Notes: a model not told the origin generated them from the letters alone. Counted from the stretch's first letter, positions 36,023 to 46,504 are shown. The stretch is DNA of 64,000 nucleotides from Pseudomonadota bacterium (GCA_018896025.1 JAHIND010000017.1:62001-126000); one strand, 5' to 3'. Program-made: numbers and translations.

Positions 36023-36526
36023 ATGGACATGGAAAAATACCAAGCCATGGCCAAGGAGATGGGCCTGACCGACGCGGTGCTGCTGAAGCCCGAGCAGATA
36101 TTCTTCGACCCGCGCGCCGTGCTCAAGTGCCGCTGGGGGTGCGAGGACTTTGCCAAGCGCACCATCAAGTGCGGCTCCCGGGGCCTTAGCCACGCCGAGT
36201 GCGTGGCGATGGTGGGCCGCTACCAAAACATCCTGCTGCTGCACGGCCATGACGCCCACCTGCTCAGCAAGGCGGTGCTGGCCCTGGAGGCTGCGGCCTT
36301 TCTGGACGGCCACTACTTCGCCTTCGGCCTGCGCTACTGCAAGCTGTGCAAGGCCTGCGCGGTTGACCAGGGCAAACCCTGCGTCCAGCCCGACAAGGTG
36401 CGCCCCTGCGACCAGGCCATGGGCATCGACGTGTACCGCACCGCCCGTGAGGCGGGTTTGCCTTGCTACGTGTTACAGAGTAAAGACGAGCAGCAAAACC
36501 GCTACGGCTTCGTGCTGATAAATTGA
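36023..36526 (+). CDS. DUF2284 metal-binding protein
   Basis: A 167-residue cysteine-rich protein: CRWGC near residue 35, KCGSRGLS, then CKLCKAC and two further cysteines in the C-terminal half. This pattern matches DUF2284, described as a predicted metal-binding family. The site could hold an iron-sulfur cluster or a transition metal. ATG at 36023 directly follows the chelatase stop (gap 2 nt) with GGGAGTGAGG as ribosome site. Lying between two chelatase ATPases, it could deliver or sense the metal. Confidence 0.78.
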   Translation: MDMEKYQAMAKEMGLTDAVLLKPEQIFFDPRAVLKCRWGCEDFAKRTIKCGSRGLSHAECVAMVGRYQNILLLHGHDAHLLSKAVLALEAAAFLDGHYFAFGLRYCKLCKACAVDQGKPCVQPDKVRPCDQAMGIDVYRTAREAGLPCYVLQSKDEQQNRYGFVLIN

Positions 36527-36546
36527 GCGACTCAAAGGAAACAGCC

Positions 36547-37581
36547 TTGGACAAGCAGACATCGGCCAAATCCATGAACCCCGCCGCCTACCCCTTCGCA
36601 GCCATCGTGGACCAGAACGACATGAAGCTGGCCCTGATAATCAACGTGGTCAATCCCAAGGTGGGCGGCGTTCTTATTCGCGGGGAGAAGGGCACCGCCA
36701 AATCCACGGCGGTGCGGTCCCTGGCCCGTTTGCTGCCCGCCCAGCCCACGGTGGCCGACTGCCCCTACAACTGCGATCCCGCCCTGCCCTGCCCCGCCTG
36801 CCGAGAGCGCCTGGCCGCGGGCGAGACCCTGCCCGTGGAAGAGCGCCGGGTGCGGGTGGTGGAGCTGCCGGTGGGGGCCACCGAGGACCGCCTATTGGGC
36901 ACCCTGGACCTGGAGGCGGCCCTCAGCGAGGGCGAGGCCCGCTTCTCGCCGGGCATCCTGGCTGCGGCCAACCGCCAGATTCTTTACGTGGACGAGGTCA
37001 ACCTCTTGGATGACCACCTGGTGGACGTGCTCCTGGACGCGGCGGCCATGGGGGTCAACACCGTGGAGCGAGAGTCGGTGAGCCTCAGCCACCCGGCCTC
37101 CTTCACCCTGGTGGGCACCATGAACCCCGAGGAGGGCGAGCTGCGGCCCCAGCTCACCGACCGCTTCGGCCTGTGCGTGCAGGTCAAGGGGCTGGCCGAC
37201 CCGGCCCTGCGTCAGGAGGTGATCGTGCGTCAGCTGGCCTGGGAAGCCGACCCGGCGGCCTTTGCCGCGGCCTGGGGCGAAGAAGGCGACGCCATCGGCG
37301 AGGCCATAGCCACGGCCAGGGAGCTGATGCCCTCGGTGCAGGCCGGGCCGGGGGTGCTGGAGCGGGTGGTGGCGATTAGCCTGGGCCTGGGCACCGACGG
37401 CCACCGGGGGGACCTCACCCTGCTCAAGGGCGCACTCACCCTGGCCGCCTGGGAGGGGCGCACCGAGGCCACCACCGGCGACGTGGACCGGGCGGCCCTG
37501 TTGGCCCTGCCTCACCGTTTGCGCAGGCGTCCCCTGGCCGAAATGGAGTTCGACATCGCCGACAAGATCAAACGGATTTAG
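36547..37581 (+). CDS. Mg-chelatase-type AAA+ ATPase (ChlI-like)
   Basis: A 344-residue AAA+ protein homologous to the N-terminal half of the fused gene upstream, but without the VWA domain. It shares [19 protein letters not shown], Walker [10 protein letters not shown], a [14 protein letters not shown] insert, Walker [17 protein letters not shown] and the sensor [23 protein letters not shown] at 36547 with AAGGA 7 nt upstream is preferred; a TTG at 36523 overlapping the previous stop is possible. With the fused protein it could form the mixed ring needed by a chelatase. Confidence 0.85.
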   Translation: MDKQTSAKSMNPAAYPFAAIVDQNDMKLALIINVVNPKVGGVLIRGEKGTAKSTAVRSLARLLPAQPTVADCPYNCDPALPCPACRERLAAGETLPVEERRVRVVELPVGATEDRLLGTLDLEAALSEGEARFSPGILAAANRQILYVDEVNLLDDHLVDVLLDAAAMGVNTVERESVSLSHPASFTLVGTMNPEEGELRPQLTDRFGLCVQVKGLADPALRQEVIVRQLAWEADPAAFAAAWGEEGDAIGEAIATARELMPSVQAGPGVLERVVAISLGLGTDGHRGDLTLLKGALTLAAWEGRTEATTGDVDRAALLALPHRLRRRPLAEMEFDIADKIKRI

Positions 37582-37622
37582 GCCGGAGCGAACCGGCATT
37601 TCCATTGAGCAAGCCGTCCCCA

Positions 37623-37741
37623 CGGCATAGCCAGACGCCTCAGGGCAAGGCGGCAGGAGAACGAGGGACGCAGGCGTAGTCTACCTACGCCGAGGACCGA
37701 GTGATGCCGACAACGCAGCCATGAGGGGTCTGGCTATGCCG
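37623..37741. repeat. Dispersed hairpin repeat, copy D
   Basis: Outer arms CGGCATAGCCAGAC (37623-37636) and GTCTGGCTATGCCG (37728-37741) are perfect 14-nt inverted repeats. The core has CAAGGCGGC, GGACGCAGGCGTAGTC, CTACGCCGAGGACCGAG and GCCGACAACGCAGCC, aligning with copies A and B. It lies between convergent genes. Confidence 0.85.
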
Positions 37742-37745
37742 AGGC

Positions 37746-38105
37746 TCAATCCTGGTCTTTGAAGTGCTTAAAGGCCCTACCGCCGTCAGGCATCATGGCT
37801 CCCCGGATCAACTCCATGTGCCTGAGGGCGGCTATTTCGCGCATCAGGGCCGTCTCGTCCAGGCCGGTGGCCTGGGTCAGATCGGCCAGAGTGGCGTGGC
37901 CCTGTTTGGTTATGAGTTTTAAAATCGTGTCCTGGGCCGGGTTCAACTCCTGGGTGTCCAGGCGGCTGGCGGTGTAGGTGGCCCAGGGATCGCAGGTCTT
38001 GGCCGGGCTGATTGCGTCGATGTAGCAATCTTCGCATAGCTGGAGCCCCCCGAACTCGCGCATCTCGTCAGGCTCCATGGTGGCGTTGCATTTTTCGCAG
38101 AGCAT
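37746..38105 (-). CDS. Zinc-ribbon and winged-helix protein
   Basis: A 119-residue protein starting MLCEKCNATMEPDEMREFGGLQLCEDC, a four-cysteine zinc ribbon, followed by a region with the pattern of a winged helix-turn-helix (ILKLITKQGHATLADLTQATGLDETALMREIAALRHMELI). It may be a small transcription regulator. ATG at 38105 with GGAGGAG upstream fixes the start. It is convergent with the chelatase ATPase and divergent from the sigma-54 activator. Confidence 0.65.
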   Translation of the reverse strand: MLCEKCNATMEPDEMREFGGLQLCEDCYIDAISPAKTCDPWATYTASRLDTQELNPAQDTILKLITKQGHATLADLTQATGLDETALMREIAALRHMELIRGAMMPDGGRAFKHFKDQD

Positions 38106-38247
38106 TGTCTCCTCCAAGCTAGGCCCTTTATTTTGAAATACCTGACTAAGGGCCGCGATGCAAGAGCGGTAAAGCCCTGGCCAAAGCACGCCCATGGCGG
38201 CATAATTGATTAGCCCTGCCCAAGGCTATTATCAAGGACGCTCATAA

Positions 38248-39714
<1,467 letters not shown>

Positions 39715-39801
39715 TTAGCAATCGAGCCTGTGGCGTGTAATAATATCGACATAAATCTACAATGGTATGTGGTGGCAAGACGGTTAAAAGGAGAAGCCCT
39801 A

Positions 39802-40206
39802 ATGTTCAGGAAAGTTGCATCACTCAGTCTTTGCCTGCTTCTGGGAATCAGCCTCTTGGCGGTAGGCTGCGCCTCGGTGACCAAGTCCGACTATGAAGGC
39901 GCGGGGGTGGGTGCGGCCACTGGCGCGGTGGCGGGCGCCTTGCTCGACTCCAACGGCTGGCGCGGCGGCGTGATCGGCGGCGCTTTGGGCGCCCTGGCCG
40001 GCGGAGCCATCACCCACATCGCCACCCACGCCTCCACCCAGGCGGCTCAGACCAACCAGCCGGTGGTATACCAAAAGAACGACGGGACCGAAAAGATCAC
40101 CTCCACCCCCATGGGGGCCACCAAGAACAACTGCCATATGGTCAAAGAGCGCTATTACAAGAACGGCGAGATGTACAAAGAGGTGGAGCGCGAGGTCTGC
40201 AACTAG
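39802..40206 (+). CDS. Glycine-zipper outer membrane lipoprotein
   Basis: A 134-residue lipoprotein. The signal peptide ends in the lipobox LAVGC (Cys at about residue 23). A glycine-zipper segment follows (GAGVGAATGAVAGALL and GGVIGGALGALAGGAITH), typical of SmpA/17-kDa-antigen-like envelope proteins that may insert in a membrane. ATG at 39802 has AAAAGGAG upstream. The C-terminal part has two cysteines (NNCHM and VCN) that could form a disulfide. The role is unknown. Confidence 0.75.
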   Translation: MFRKVASLSLCLLLGISLLAVGCASVTKSDYEGAGVGAATGAVAGALLDSNGWRGGVIGGALGALAGGAITHIATHASTQAAQTNQPVVYQKNDGTEKITSTPMGATKNNCHMVKERYYKNGEMYKEVEREVCN

Positions 40207-40240
40207 GTCTCGCGTTGAAAAGAGCCTAGAACAAACCGCC

Positions 40241-40274
40241 GGCCGGAGCCCCCAAGGTTCCGGCCGCGCCTTTT
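40241..40274 (+). terminator. Probable terminator after the lipoprotein gene
   Basis: GGCCGGA (40241-40247) and TCCGGCC (40259-40265) pair over an 11-nt loop and GCGCC then TTTT follow. The T run is short. It ends about 20 nt before the cobD-like start. Confidence 0.5.
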
Positions 40275-40293
40275 GCCAACAGGGGACGGCATC

Positions 40294-41439
40294 GTGATCG
40301 ATAACGACTTGGAGAAAAATCAGGAGCGCGCTCTGGCCGTATTCGGCGGAGACGCGGTGCATGGCGGCGACATCTGGGGCTGGTCGCGGCGTCTGCAAAT
40401 GCCGACGGAGGACATCCTAGACCTGTCGGCCTCCCTGAACCCCCTGGGACCGCCGCCGGGCCTGGACCAGGCCGTGGCCCAGGCCATGAGCGGCGTGTGC
40501 CACTACCCCGACCGCCTGGCCTATGCCTTCCGCCAGACCCTGGCCGACAGCATGGAGGTGAGCGCCTCCTGCCTGCTGCCGGGCAACGGCTCCACCGCCC
40601 TCATCCGCATGATCGCCCGCGCCCTGGACCTCAAGAACATCGTGCTCCTGGCCCCCGCCTTCGGGGAGATGGCCCGCTCCCTGGCCATCGCCGGGCGTCA
40701 CTTCCACTACCTGCTCACCCGCGAGCAGGACGGTTTTGTGCCCACGCCCCACGACCTGGAAAAGCTCTGGGACATGGACCCCTCGGCGGTGGTCTTCAGC
40801 AACCCCACCACCCCGGCGGGCACCCTAATCCCCCGCGAGATCCTGGACCACATCATTCAGCAGGCCATCCGCCGCCGGACCTGGGTGGTGGTGGACGAGG
40901 CCTTCATCGATTTCGCGGACGAGGACGCCCGCTCCTGGGCCTGCCAGGCCATCAAGAAGCACAAGCGCCTGCTGGTGCTGCGCTCGCTGACCAAGTTCTA
41001 CTGCATCGCCGGGCTGCGCCTGGGCTATGCCCTGGCCGACGCCGACACCCTGAGTGACTTCGCGCCCCTGGGCCAGCCCTGGTCGGTGAACACTTTGGCC
41101 CAGGCCGCCGGGGTCTTCTGCCTGGGACAAGACGACTACGCCCGCAAGACCCGCGAGTCCATAACCCGCTGGCGCGAGGAACAGGCCGCCTCCCTGCGGG
41201 AGATGGGGCTGAACCCCATGGCCAGCGCAGCCAACTACCTGCTCTGCCGCCTGCCGGGCGATGGCCCCACCGCCGCCCAGGTCGCCGCCTCCACCGCCCA
41301 GCAGGGGGTGTTGGTGCGCCCGGCCGCCTCTTTCGTGGGCTGCGGCGAGCACCACCTCAGGGTGGCGGTGACCACCAGCCAGGAACAGGAGCGTCTCATG
41401 AGCGCCCTGGGCCAGGCCCTGGAGCAGAAGCCCGCTTAG
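40294..41439 (+). CDS. cobD: Threonine-phosphate decarboxylase-like aminotransferase (CobD)
   Basis: A PLP enzyme of aminotransferase class I/II. VHGGDIWGW and DLSASLNPLGPP at the N-terminus are typical of CobD, which makes aminopropanol phosphate for the cobalamin nucleotide loop. LPGNGSTALI binds the PLP phosphate, FSNPTTPAGT and VVDEAFIDFA follow, and LRSLTKFYCIAGLRLGY holds the Schiff-base lysine. Histidinol-phosphate aminotransferase is a close relative and an alternative. GTG at 40294 with AGGGGA is preferred to TTG at 40273. Its stop overlaps the convergent radical SAM stop. Confidence 0.8.
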   Translation: MIDNDLEKNQERALAVFGGDAVHGGDIWGWSRRLQMPTEDILDLSASLNPLGPPPGLDQAVAQAMSGVCHYPDRLAYAFRQTLADSMEVSASCLLPGNGSTALIRMIARALDLKNIVLLAPAFGEMARSLAIAGRHFHYLLTREQDGFVPTPHDLEKLWDMDPSAVVFSNPTTPAGTLIPREILDHIIQQAIRRRTWVVVDEAFIDFADEDARSWACQAIKKHKRLLVLRSLTKFYCIAGLRLGYALADADTLSDFAPLGQPWSVNTLAQAAGVFCLGQDDYARKTRESITRWREEQAASLREMGLNPMASAANYLLCRLPGDGPTAAQVAASTAQQGVLVRPAASFVGCGEHHLRVAVTTSQEQERLMSALGQALEQKPA

Positions 41440-42467
41440 ATTTTGCGGTACTTGGCCAGCTTGTTCTTGACCTTGCCGGCGAACAGGGCGGGATCGCGCC
41501 GCGCTTCGTAGAAATACTTGTTGTACATGGCCAGGCGGCTGGGATTGCGGTTGTCCGGGCATTTGGGGTCGCACCAGGAGTAGTCGTCGCGGACGATCTT
41601 CTGCTGGAAGCCGCGGCGTTTGGCCGAGGCCAAAATCTCCTCGATGCCCTGGCGGTAGGTGTTGCCTATGATCTGCCAGGTGGCGCAGCACACCCGCACG
41701 TCGCCCTTTTCATCCACCACCAGATTGCGCACCGGCATGGGGCACGGCGGCAGGGCCGCCGTCTGCTCCGCCGCGCCCAGGGGATAGCCCACCCGGCGGG
41801 CAAAGGCGTCCAGTCCCTCGGAGCGCAGCCCCTTGTCTTCGATGAACCCGTAGGCCTCGGCCAAGAGCTCGTGCAACTCGGCCTTGGGAGGCAGGTTCTG
41901 GAAGGTGAGGATGGGGTCCACCCCGAAGTTTATCTCCCCCACCCCCAGGGAATGGCCCAGCTTTAGGAACTGGGCGATCTCCCGGGCGTTGGCCCGGATG
42001 ATGACCATGGACATGGCCACCTTGAGGGCTCCGTCCCGGTTCTGCTCCACCAGCTTGGCGAGGTTGCTCACCGCTTTGTCGAAGTTACCGTGGATCACGA
42101 TCTGGTCGTAGGAGGCCTTGCTGCCCGCGTTCAGGGACACGTTCACGTACAGCCCCTGGTTGACGAACACGTCCAGCCAGAACTGGTTCATGAAGATACC
42201 GTTGGTGGTGACCGCTATCTTCATCTGGGGATAGTCGCGGGCCAGGATGCAAAAATCCTTGCAGTTGCGCATCACCGTGGGCTCGCCGCCTTGCAGCTTC
42301 ACGGTCTTTATCTGGGAATATACTGGCTTCAGATGCTCCTGGTAGATCAGCGCGGGCATGCAGTCGTCCCGTGAGAAGCTGGTCTGATAGCACATCACGC
42401 AACGAACATTGCAATGCACCCCCATGATCAGGTGCAGGCGTTCCAGGCCGCTAGAATCCAAGTTCAC
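41436..42467 (-). CDS. Radical SAM protein with SPASM-like C-terminus
   Basis: A 343-residue enzyme with the cluster motif CNVRCVMC (CxxxCxxC, near residue 19), LQGGEPT, and a C-terminal cysteine set CPMP, CCATW and CDPKCPD that would bind an auxiliary [4Fe-4S] cluster. SPASM proteins modify peptides or sugars. GTG at 42467 is given; TTG at 42461 has better spacing to AAGAGG. It is the last gene of the minus-strand run DsbA-like, LpdD-like, membrane glycosyltransferase, radical SAM. The substrate is unknown. Confidence 0.82.
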   Translation of the reverse strand: MNLDSSGLERLHLIMGVHCNVRCVMCYQTSFSRDDCMPALIYQEHLKPVYSQIKTVKLQGGEPTVMRNCKDFCILARDYPQMKIAVTTNGIFMNQFWLDVFVNQGLYVNVSLNAGSKASYDQIVIHGNFDKAVSNLAKLVEQNRDGALKVAMSMVIIRANAREIAQFLKLGHSLGVGEINFGVDPILTFQNLPPKAELHELLAEAYGFIEDKGLRSEGLDAFARRVGYPLGAAEQTAALPPCPMPVRNLVVDEKGDVRVCCATWQIIGNTYRQGIEEILASAKRRGFQQKIVRDDYSWCDPKCPDNRNPSRLAMYNKYFYEARRDPALFAGKVKNKLAKYRKI

Positions 42468-42491
42468 CCTCTTTTTAGTGCGAAGGAAATA

Positions 42492-44015
42492 TTAATCCAC
42501 GCGATAAACCCGGTACAGGCGATTGGACCAGGCCGGGCTGAGCTCGGGATCGGCCTGAGCCTTGGCCGTGGCGTCTTCCCCCGCTTTCTCCGAGGGGAAC
42601 AGCCAGGCGTATTGCTTGCGCGCCGAGGTAATGCCCTCCCGGGCCGCGGGGCGGCGCAGGATCAGCCAGCCCACCCCCCGGTCGCGCATGCGCGCCTTCA
42701 TGGCCGCCCAGTCCTCGCCGGGGTAATACTTGTCGCCCACCCGGCCGCTGAACAGGGCCATCACCCTGGGCGTGTCGATAAGGTAGGTGCGGCCCTGGGC
42801 CGCGTGCTCGCCCACCCAGGCGTATAGTTCCCGGTCGCCCGGCCGGTTCACGATGTCGCCATCATATTCCCAAAGCAGGCCGGTGTTAAGCAGATTGACC
42901 AGCAGCCCGGCCAAAAGCACCGCCTGGGCCACGCCCATGACCCCCAGCCAGGAGGGCAGGCGGCGTCCGGCGAAAAACTCCTCCAGGCCCTCCGCGAAAT
43001 ACAACAGCAGCAACCCGGCCACCGGGGCGAAGAGTCGGGGCCCCTCCACAAAGGGCCAGGCCAGGATCATCAGCAGGTAGAGCGCCACAAAGGCGTCCAG
43101 GCCGCTCCAACCGCCCAGGCGACGTCTGCGCCGCCACCAGCCCCAGGCGGCCAGGGCCAGCAGGGGCAAGGCCGCCAGGGCCTCCAGGGCGGCGGCCAGG
43201 GGATGCCCCCCCCGGTACACCGGGAAATAAAATCCCACCACCTTGGCCACCTTGCTGGGCAGGCCGAAAGCCACCTTGCTCAGCCAGCCCATGGGGTCAT
43301 GCAGCAGGTGGAAATAGCCGCTGGTGGAAGCGCCCAGGGAGCTTTGCAGGAAGCCCGCCGCCACGAACACGGCCACGGTTAGCGCCGCCGCGCCCCAGGC
43401 CCGGCGCTGAAAAACCATGACCAGCAGGGCCGCGCCCACCAGGGCCAGCCCGGCCGAGCGCACCAATAGCGAGGCGAAGGCGCAGGCCAAAAACAGGGCC
43501 AGCCAGGCGTATTGCCGTGGGCCGCCGTCGCGCCAGTTGATGAGGGCCCACAAGGCGGCGGTGACCAGGAAGGTGAAGGGCACGTCCGAGAGCACGCTCT
43601 GCTTGAACAGGAAAAACCAGGGGCAGAACAGCATGAACAAGAAGGCATAGAAGGCCACACCCTGCCCCAGGCGGCGGCGGAAAATGACGAACAGCACCCA
43701 GCAGTAGAGAGGCCAGAACAACAGGTTCAGGCTCTTGAGCAGCATGAGGTTCACCCCGCCCAAGGCCAGCAAGGGGATCAACAGGGCCGGGAAGCCGGGC
43801 GGGTAGTTGTGGAAAGGCACCTGGGGCACGAACACCCCGTGGCGGTAAGGCAGGCCGTGCCACAGGTTCTGGGCGTGGAGGATGTACTGGGCGAAGTCGC
43901 CGCCCGCCGGGTGGCCGTGGTCCAGGGTGAACAGGTTGATCACCCCCCACAGCAGCACGGCCAGGGCCATCAGCCAGGCGTTGGTGCTGGGCCGCCTCTC
44001 CGGCCCTTGAATCAT
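42492..44015 (-). CDS. GT39-like polytopic membrane glycosyltransferase
   Basis: A 507-residue protein with about ten membrane helices. The first loop has DHGHPAGGDFAQYILHAQNLWHGLPY, an acidic motif in the position used by GT-C (ArnT/PMT-like) enzymes, then PVPFHNYPPGFPALLIPL-like sequence (PQVPFHNYPPGFPALL). A soluble C-terminal domain follows. Such enzymes use polyprenyl-phosphate sugars at the outer face of the membrane. The ATG at 44015 overlaps the stop of the LpdD-like gene (ATGA), an odd pairing of functions. Confidence 0.75.
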   Translation of the reverse strand: MIQGPERRPSTNAWLMALAVLLWGVINLFTLDHGHPAGGDFAQYILHAQNLWHGLPYRHGVFVPQVPFHNYPPGFPALLIPLLALGGVNLMLLKSLNLLFWPLYCWVLFVIFRRRLGQGVAFYAFLFMLFCPWFFLFKQSVLSDVPFTFLVTAALWALINWRDGGPRQYAWLALFLACAFASLLVRSAGLALVGAALLVMVFQRRAWGAAALTVAVFVAAGFLQSSLGASTSGYFHLLHDPMGWLSKVAFGLPSKVAKVVGFYFPVYRGGHPLAAALEALAALPLLALAAWGWWRRRRRLGGWSGLDAFVALYLLMILAWPFVEGPRLFAPVAGLLLLYFAEGLEEFFAGRRLPSWLGVMGVAQAVLLAGLLVNLLNTGLLWEYDGDIVNRPGDRELYAWVGEHAAQGRTYLIDTPRVMALFSGRVGDKYYPGEDWAAMKARMRDRGVGWLILRRPAAREGITSARKQYAWLFPSEKAGEDATAKAQADPELSPAWSNRLYRVYRVD

Positions 44016-44416
44016 GCCGCCCCCCGCTGGGCCAGCAAGGCCTCCAGCAGCATCTGGCCCAAGCGGCGGCCGTTGGCGCTCACCTGCTTGATGCCTTCGG
44101 GCTCCAGGTCGTCCCAGTGGCAACCGGCGGTTACCACCACCCTGGTCTCCAGCTTGGCCGAGAGCAGCTCGGCGGTGGCCTGGGCCAGGCGGTCCTCCTT
44201 GTGGCTGGGATAGGTGAACACCGAGGCGGTGGCGCTGGTGACGTCGGGGTCGGCCAGGGAGGGACGCGGCGCGGCCATGGCCACCGCCCCCACGTGGGGC
44301 AGCTCTCCGCCGGTGACCAGCACCACCAGATCCGGCCCCACCCACACCGCCTGGGCGCTCAGGTCCAGGCGGCCGGAGCCGGTACTGACCGACAAGCTAT
44401 GGGGAACGGCGGGCAT
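44012..44416 (-). CDS. LpdD-like protein (prenylated-flavin chaperone family)
   Basis: A 134-residue protein with VTGGELPHVGAVAMAAPRPSLADP, SATASVFTYPSHKEDRLAQATAELL and VVVTAGCHWDD, a pattern I recognise from the D subunit of gallate/4-hydroxybenzoate decarboxylases (LpdD). That small protein is thought to help UbiD-type enzymes obtain or hold prenylated FMN. A UbiD enzyme is encoded 6 kb away at 50721, so a working link is plausible though the genes are not in one operon. Confidence 0.65.
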   Translation of the reverse strand: MPAVPHSLSVSTGSGRLDLSAQAVWVGPDLVVLVTGGELPHVGAVAMAAPRPSLADPDVTSATASVFTYPSHKEDRLAQATAELLSAKLETRVVVTAGCHWDDLEPEGIKQVSANGRRLGQMLLEALLAQRGAA

Positions 44417-44511
44417 GGCCCCTCCTTGGGTTGGCTATATCAGCCCCGGTTTTGTTCATCGGCCCGCCCGCCGGGACCAAGCGGCCCGCGCCGGGCGCTG
44501 TGCCGCTTCGG

Positions 44512-45294
44512 CTATTGCAGAGGCGCCAGCTTTTGGCCCTGACTGAGGGCCCAGACGTCCTCAAAGGCCATCACCGGAGCCGGGCCGCGCATAACCACCC
44601 CGGCGGCCACAAAGGCGGGAGTGCCTTGCAGCTTGAAGGCCTTGCCTTCGGCCAGGTCCTCATCCAGGCGCTTGGCTAGGGCCTTGTCGCCCAGGTCCTT
44701 GGTAAGGCGCGCCTGGTCGATGTCCAGCTTCTTGAGCAACGGCTGCACCGCCGAAAGTCCCTTCTCGGCGATGAGGTCCTGGTCCTTGAAAACCTCCTGG
44801 TAGAAACGCCAGGCCTTAGCCGGGTCCTGGCGGCCTATGGCCTCGTAGTACAGGGCCAGTTGGCGCGACAGGTCCGAACCGGGCAGGTGCTTTACCAGCA
44901 GGTTGAAGCGGTGGGGGTCCTTGGCCAGCAGGCTCTCCAGGTTGTGGGCCGCCTGGCGGCAGGAGGGGCACAGAAAGTCTGTGTACTCCACCACCAGGAC
45001 CTTGGCCTGGGGGTCGCCCAACAACACTCGCTTGGGGTCGATCTGGGGCACCAGGGGGTTGGCAAGGCCGCGCTTGATGTTGGCCCGCCAGATCATCCGC
45101 TGGCGGATCTCGCGCCCGTCCATGACCAGATTGTAAAGCTCCACCTTGTGCCGGGAGAGCACCTCCATGATCACCTCGGGGTGATCCTTCAGGTAGGCCG
45201 CTATCTGGTCCTGGGTGGGCGGCTGGGCCCCGGCCAGGGCGGGCAAAAAACACAGGCAAAGCAAAACCGCGAAGCCGAACCTTTTAGGATGCAA
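44512..45294 (-). CDS. DsbA-family thiol oxidoreductase (exported)
   Basis: A 260-residue protein with a signal peptide (FAVLLCLCFLPALAGA, cut near residue 23), an N-terminal helical part of the ScsC/DsbG type (DQIAAYLKDHPEVIMEVL), and a thioredoxin fold with the active site CPSC in YTDFLCPSCRQA. The cis-Pro loop is LQGTPAFVAAG. It should form or shuffle disulfides in the periplasm. TTG at 45294 follows AAGGAGG. It lies downstream of the diguanylate cyclase gene. Confidence 0.85.
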   Translation of the reverse strand: MHPKRFGFAVLLCLCFLPALAGAQPPTQDQIAAYLKDHPEVIMEVLSRHKVELYNLVMDGREIRQRMIWRANIKRGLANPLVPQIDPKRVLLGDPQAKVLVVEYTDFLCPSCRQAAHNLESLLAKDPHRFNLLVKHLPGSDLSRQLALYYEAIGRQDPAKAWRFYQEVFKDQDLIAEKGLSAVQPLLKKLDIDQARLTKDLGDKALAKRLDEDLAEGKAFKLQGTPAFVAAGVVMRGPAPVMAFEDVWALSQGQKLAPLQ

Positions 45295-45406
45295 GGCGCT
45301 ATTCCTCCTTGATGCGCCGGCCCCTGACCGGCGCTGGTGATTTCCGCTGAGGTAAGCTTGCCACAGGCAGGCGGCATGTACAACAGCCCAGCCGGGCTGG
45401 TGCCTA

Positions 45407-46504
45407 TCATTGTGGGCCGGCCACCACCATCTGGTTGCGCCCCTGGTTCTTGGCCTGGTACATGGCCTGATCGGCCCGGTGTAGGAGATGGTCCACGGTC
45501 TCGCCGGGGATGAACTCCGCGATGCCCATGCTCAAGGTCACCCGCAAGCCGGACAAGGTGTCTTCGAACTCCATTAAGCGCACCTTTTCCAGCAGGCGCT
45601 GCCCCACGGACAGCGCCGCGGCCTGATTGGCAAGGGGCAACACCGCCAAAAACTCCTCCCCCCCGAAACGGGCCAGGCAATCGATTTCGCGCAAGAGGTC
45701 GCCCATGGTCCGGGAGGTCGTTTGCAGCACCACATCCCCCCAATGGTGGCCGTAGCGGTCGTTGACCTCCTTGAAATGGTCCAGGTCCAGATAGCAGATC
45801 GAAAAGCCGTAGCCGCCGCGCTCGGCCAGGGCCTTTTGCCCTTTCAAAAAACGCATGACGTGGCGGCGGTTCCACAGGCCGGTCAGCTCGTCGGTCTCCA
45901 CCAGGTGGCTGATCTGCTCCATGGCCTGGGAGAGCAGCACGCTTTGCTTGCGGTATTTGCGCCGCAGGGCGCTAAGGTTGGACCCCAGCAGGGCGAAGGA
46001 GCTCATCACCACCGAGAAGCACAACCATTGGACATACTCCACCCGCAGATTGACTATCTCCGCCTGGTTGTAGACCATGGCCAAGATCACCAGGCCGTAG
46101 CCAGCTATGGCTATGGCGCTGATGATCAGGAAATCCTTGAGGCGCAGGCGGTAGGCCCCGAAGATCATCACCAGCAGGTAGTACATGAGCACCACCATGC
46201 GCAGGTCGTAGATGAAATAGAGGGTGACCATGATGCAGATGGTGGCCCAGGCCATCTGGTACAGGGTGAGGCTGGGGTCCTTGAAGCGCTGGTTGATTCC
46301 CAGGAGCATCAGCACCGGAAAGCTCAGGTGCACCAGCCAGAAGAAGCCGAACATCTGAAAAAATTCCCAGGGGGTGGCCCGAAAAAAATTCCACTCCAGG
46401 AACACCCAGCACAAAAAGGTGTGCACCGCCCCTCCGGCGATGGCCAAAAGGGTGCGCTTGATACGCAGTATCTGTTTAGGGTCTTGCATGGCGGGAAAAA
46501 GCAT
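45407..46504 (-). CDS. Membrane-bound diguanylate cyclase (GGDEF)
   Basis: A 365-residue protein with about six N-terminal helices and a C-terminal GGDEF domain. The active site is FGGEEF, and REID five residues before it is the RxxD inhibitory site, so product feedback is expected. DELTGLWNRRHVMRFL is the domain start. The enzyme should make cyclic di-GMP. ATG at 46504 is used; ATG at 46489 is possible, and the longer frame from 46588 lacks a ribosome site. No EAL domain is present. Confidence 0.88.
   Translation of the reverse strand: MLFPAMQDPKQILRIKRTLLAIAGGAVHTFLCWVFLEWNFFRATPWEFFQMFGFFWLVHLSFPVLMLLGINQRFKDPSLTLYQMAWATICIMVTLYFIYDLRMVVLMYYLLVMIFGAYRLRLKDFLIISAIAIAGYGLVILAMVYNQAEIVNLRVEYVQWLCFSVVMSSFALLGSNLSALRRKYRKQSVLLSQAMEQISHLVETDELTGLWNRRHVMRFLKGQKALAERGGYGFSICYLDLDHFKEVNDRYGHHWGDVVLQTTSRTMGDLLREIDCLARFGGEEFLAVLPLANQAAALSVGQRLLEKVRLMEFEDTLSGLRVTLSMGIAEFIPGETVDHLLHRADQAMYQAKNQGRNQMVVAGPQ

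Noticed and set aside
40207..40293. Cobalamin riboswitch before the cobD-like gene
   Set aside because: The gap is too short and contains only a terminator-like hairpin.
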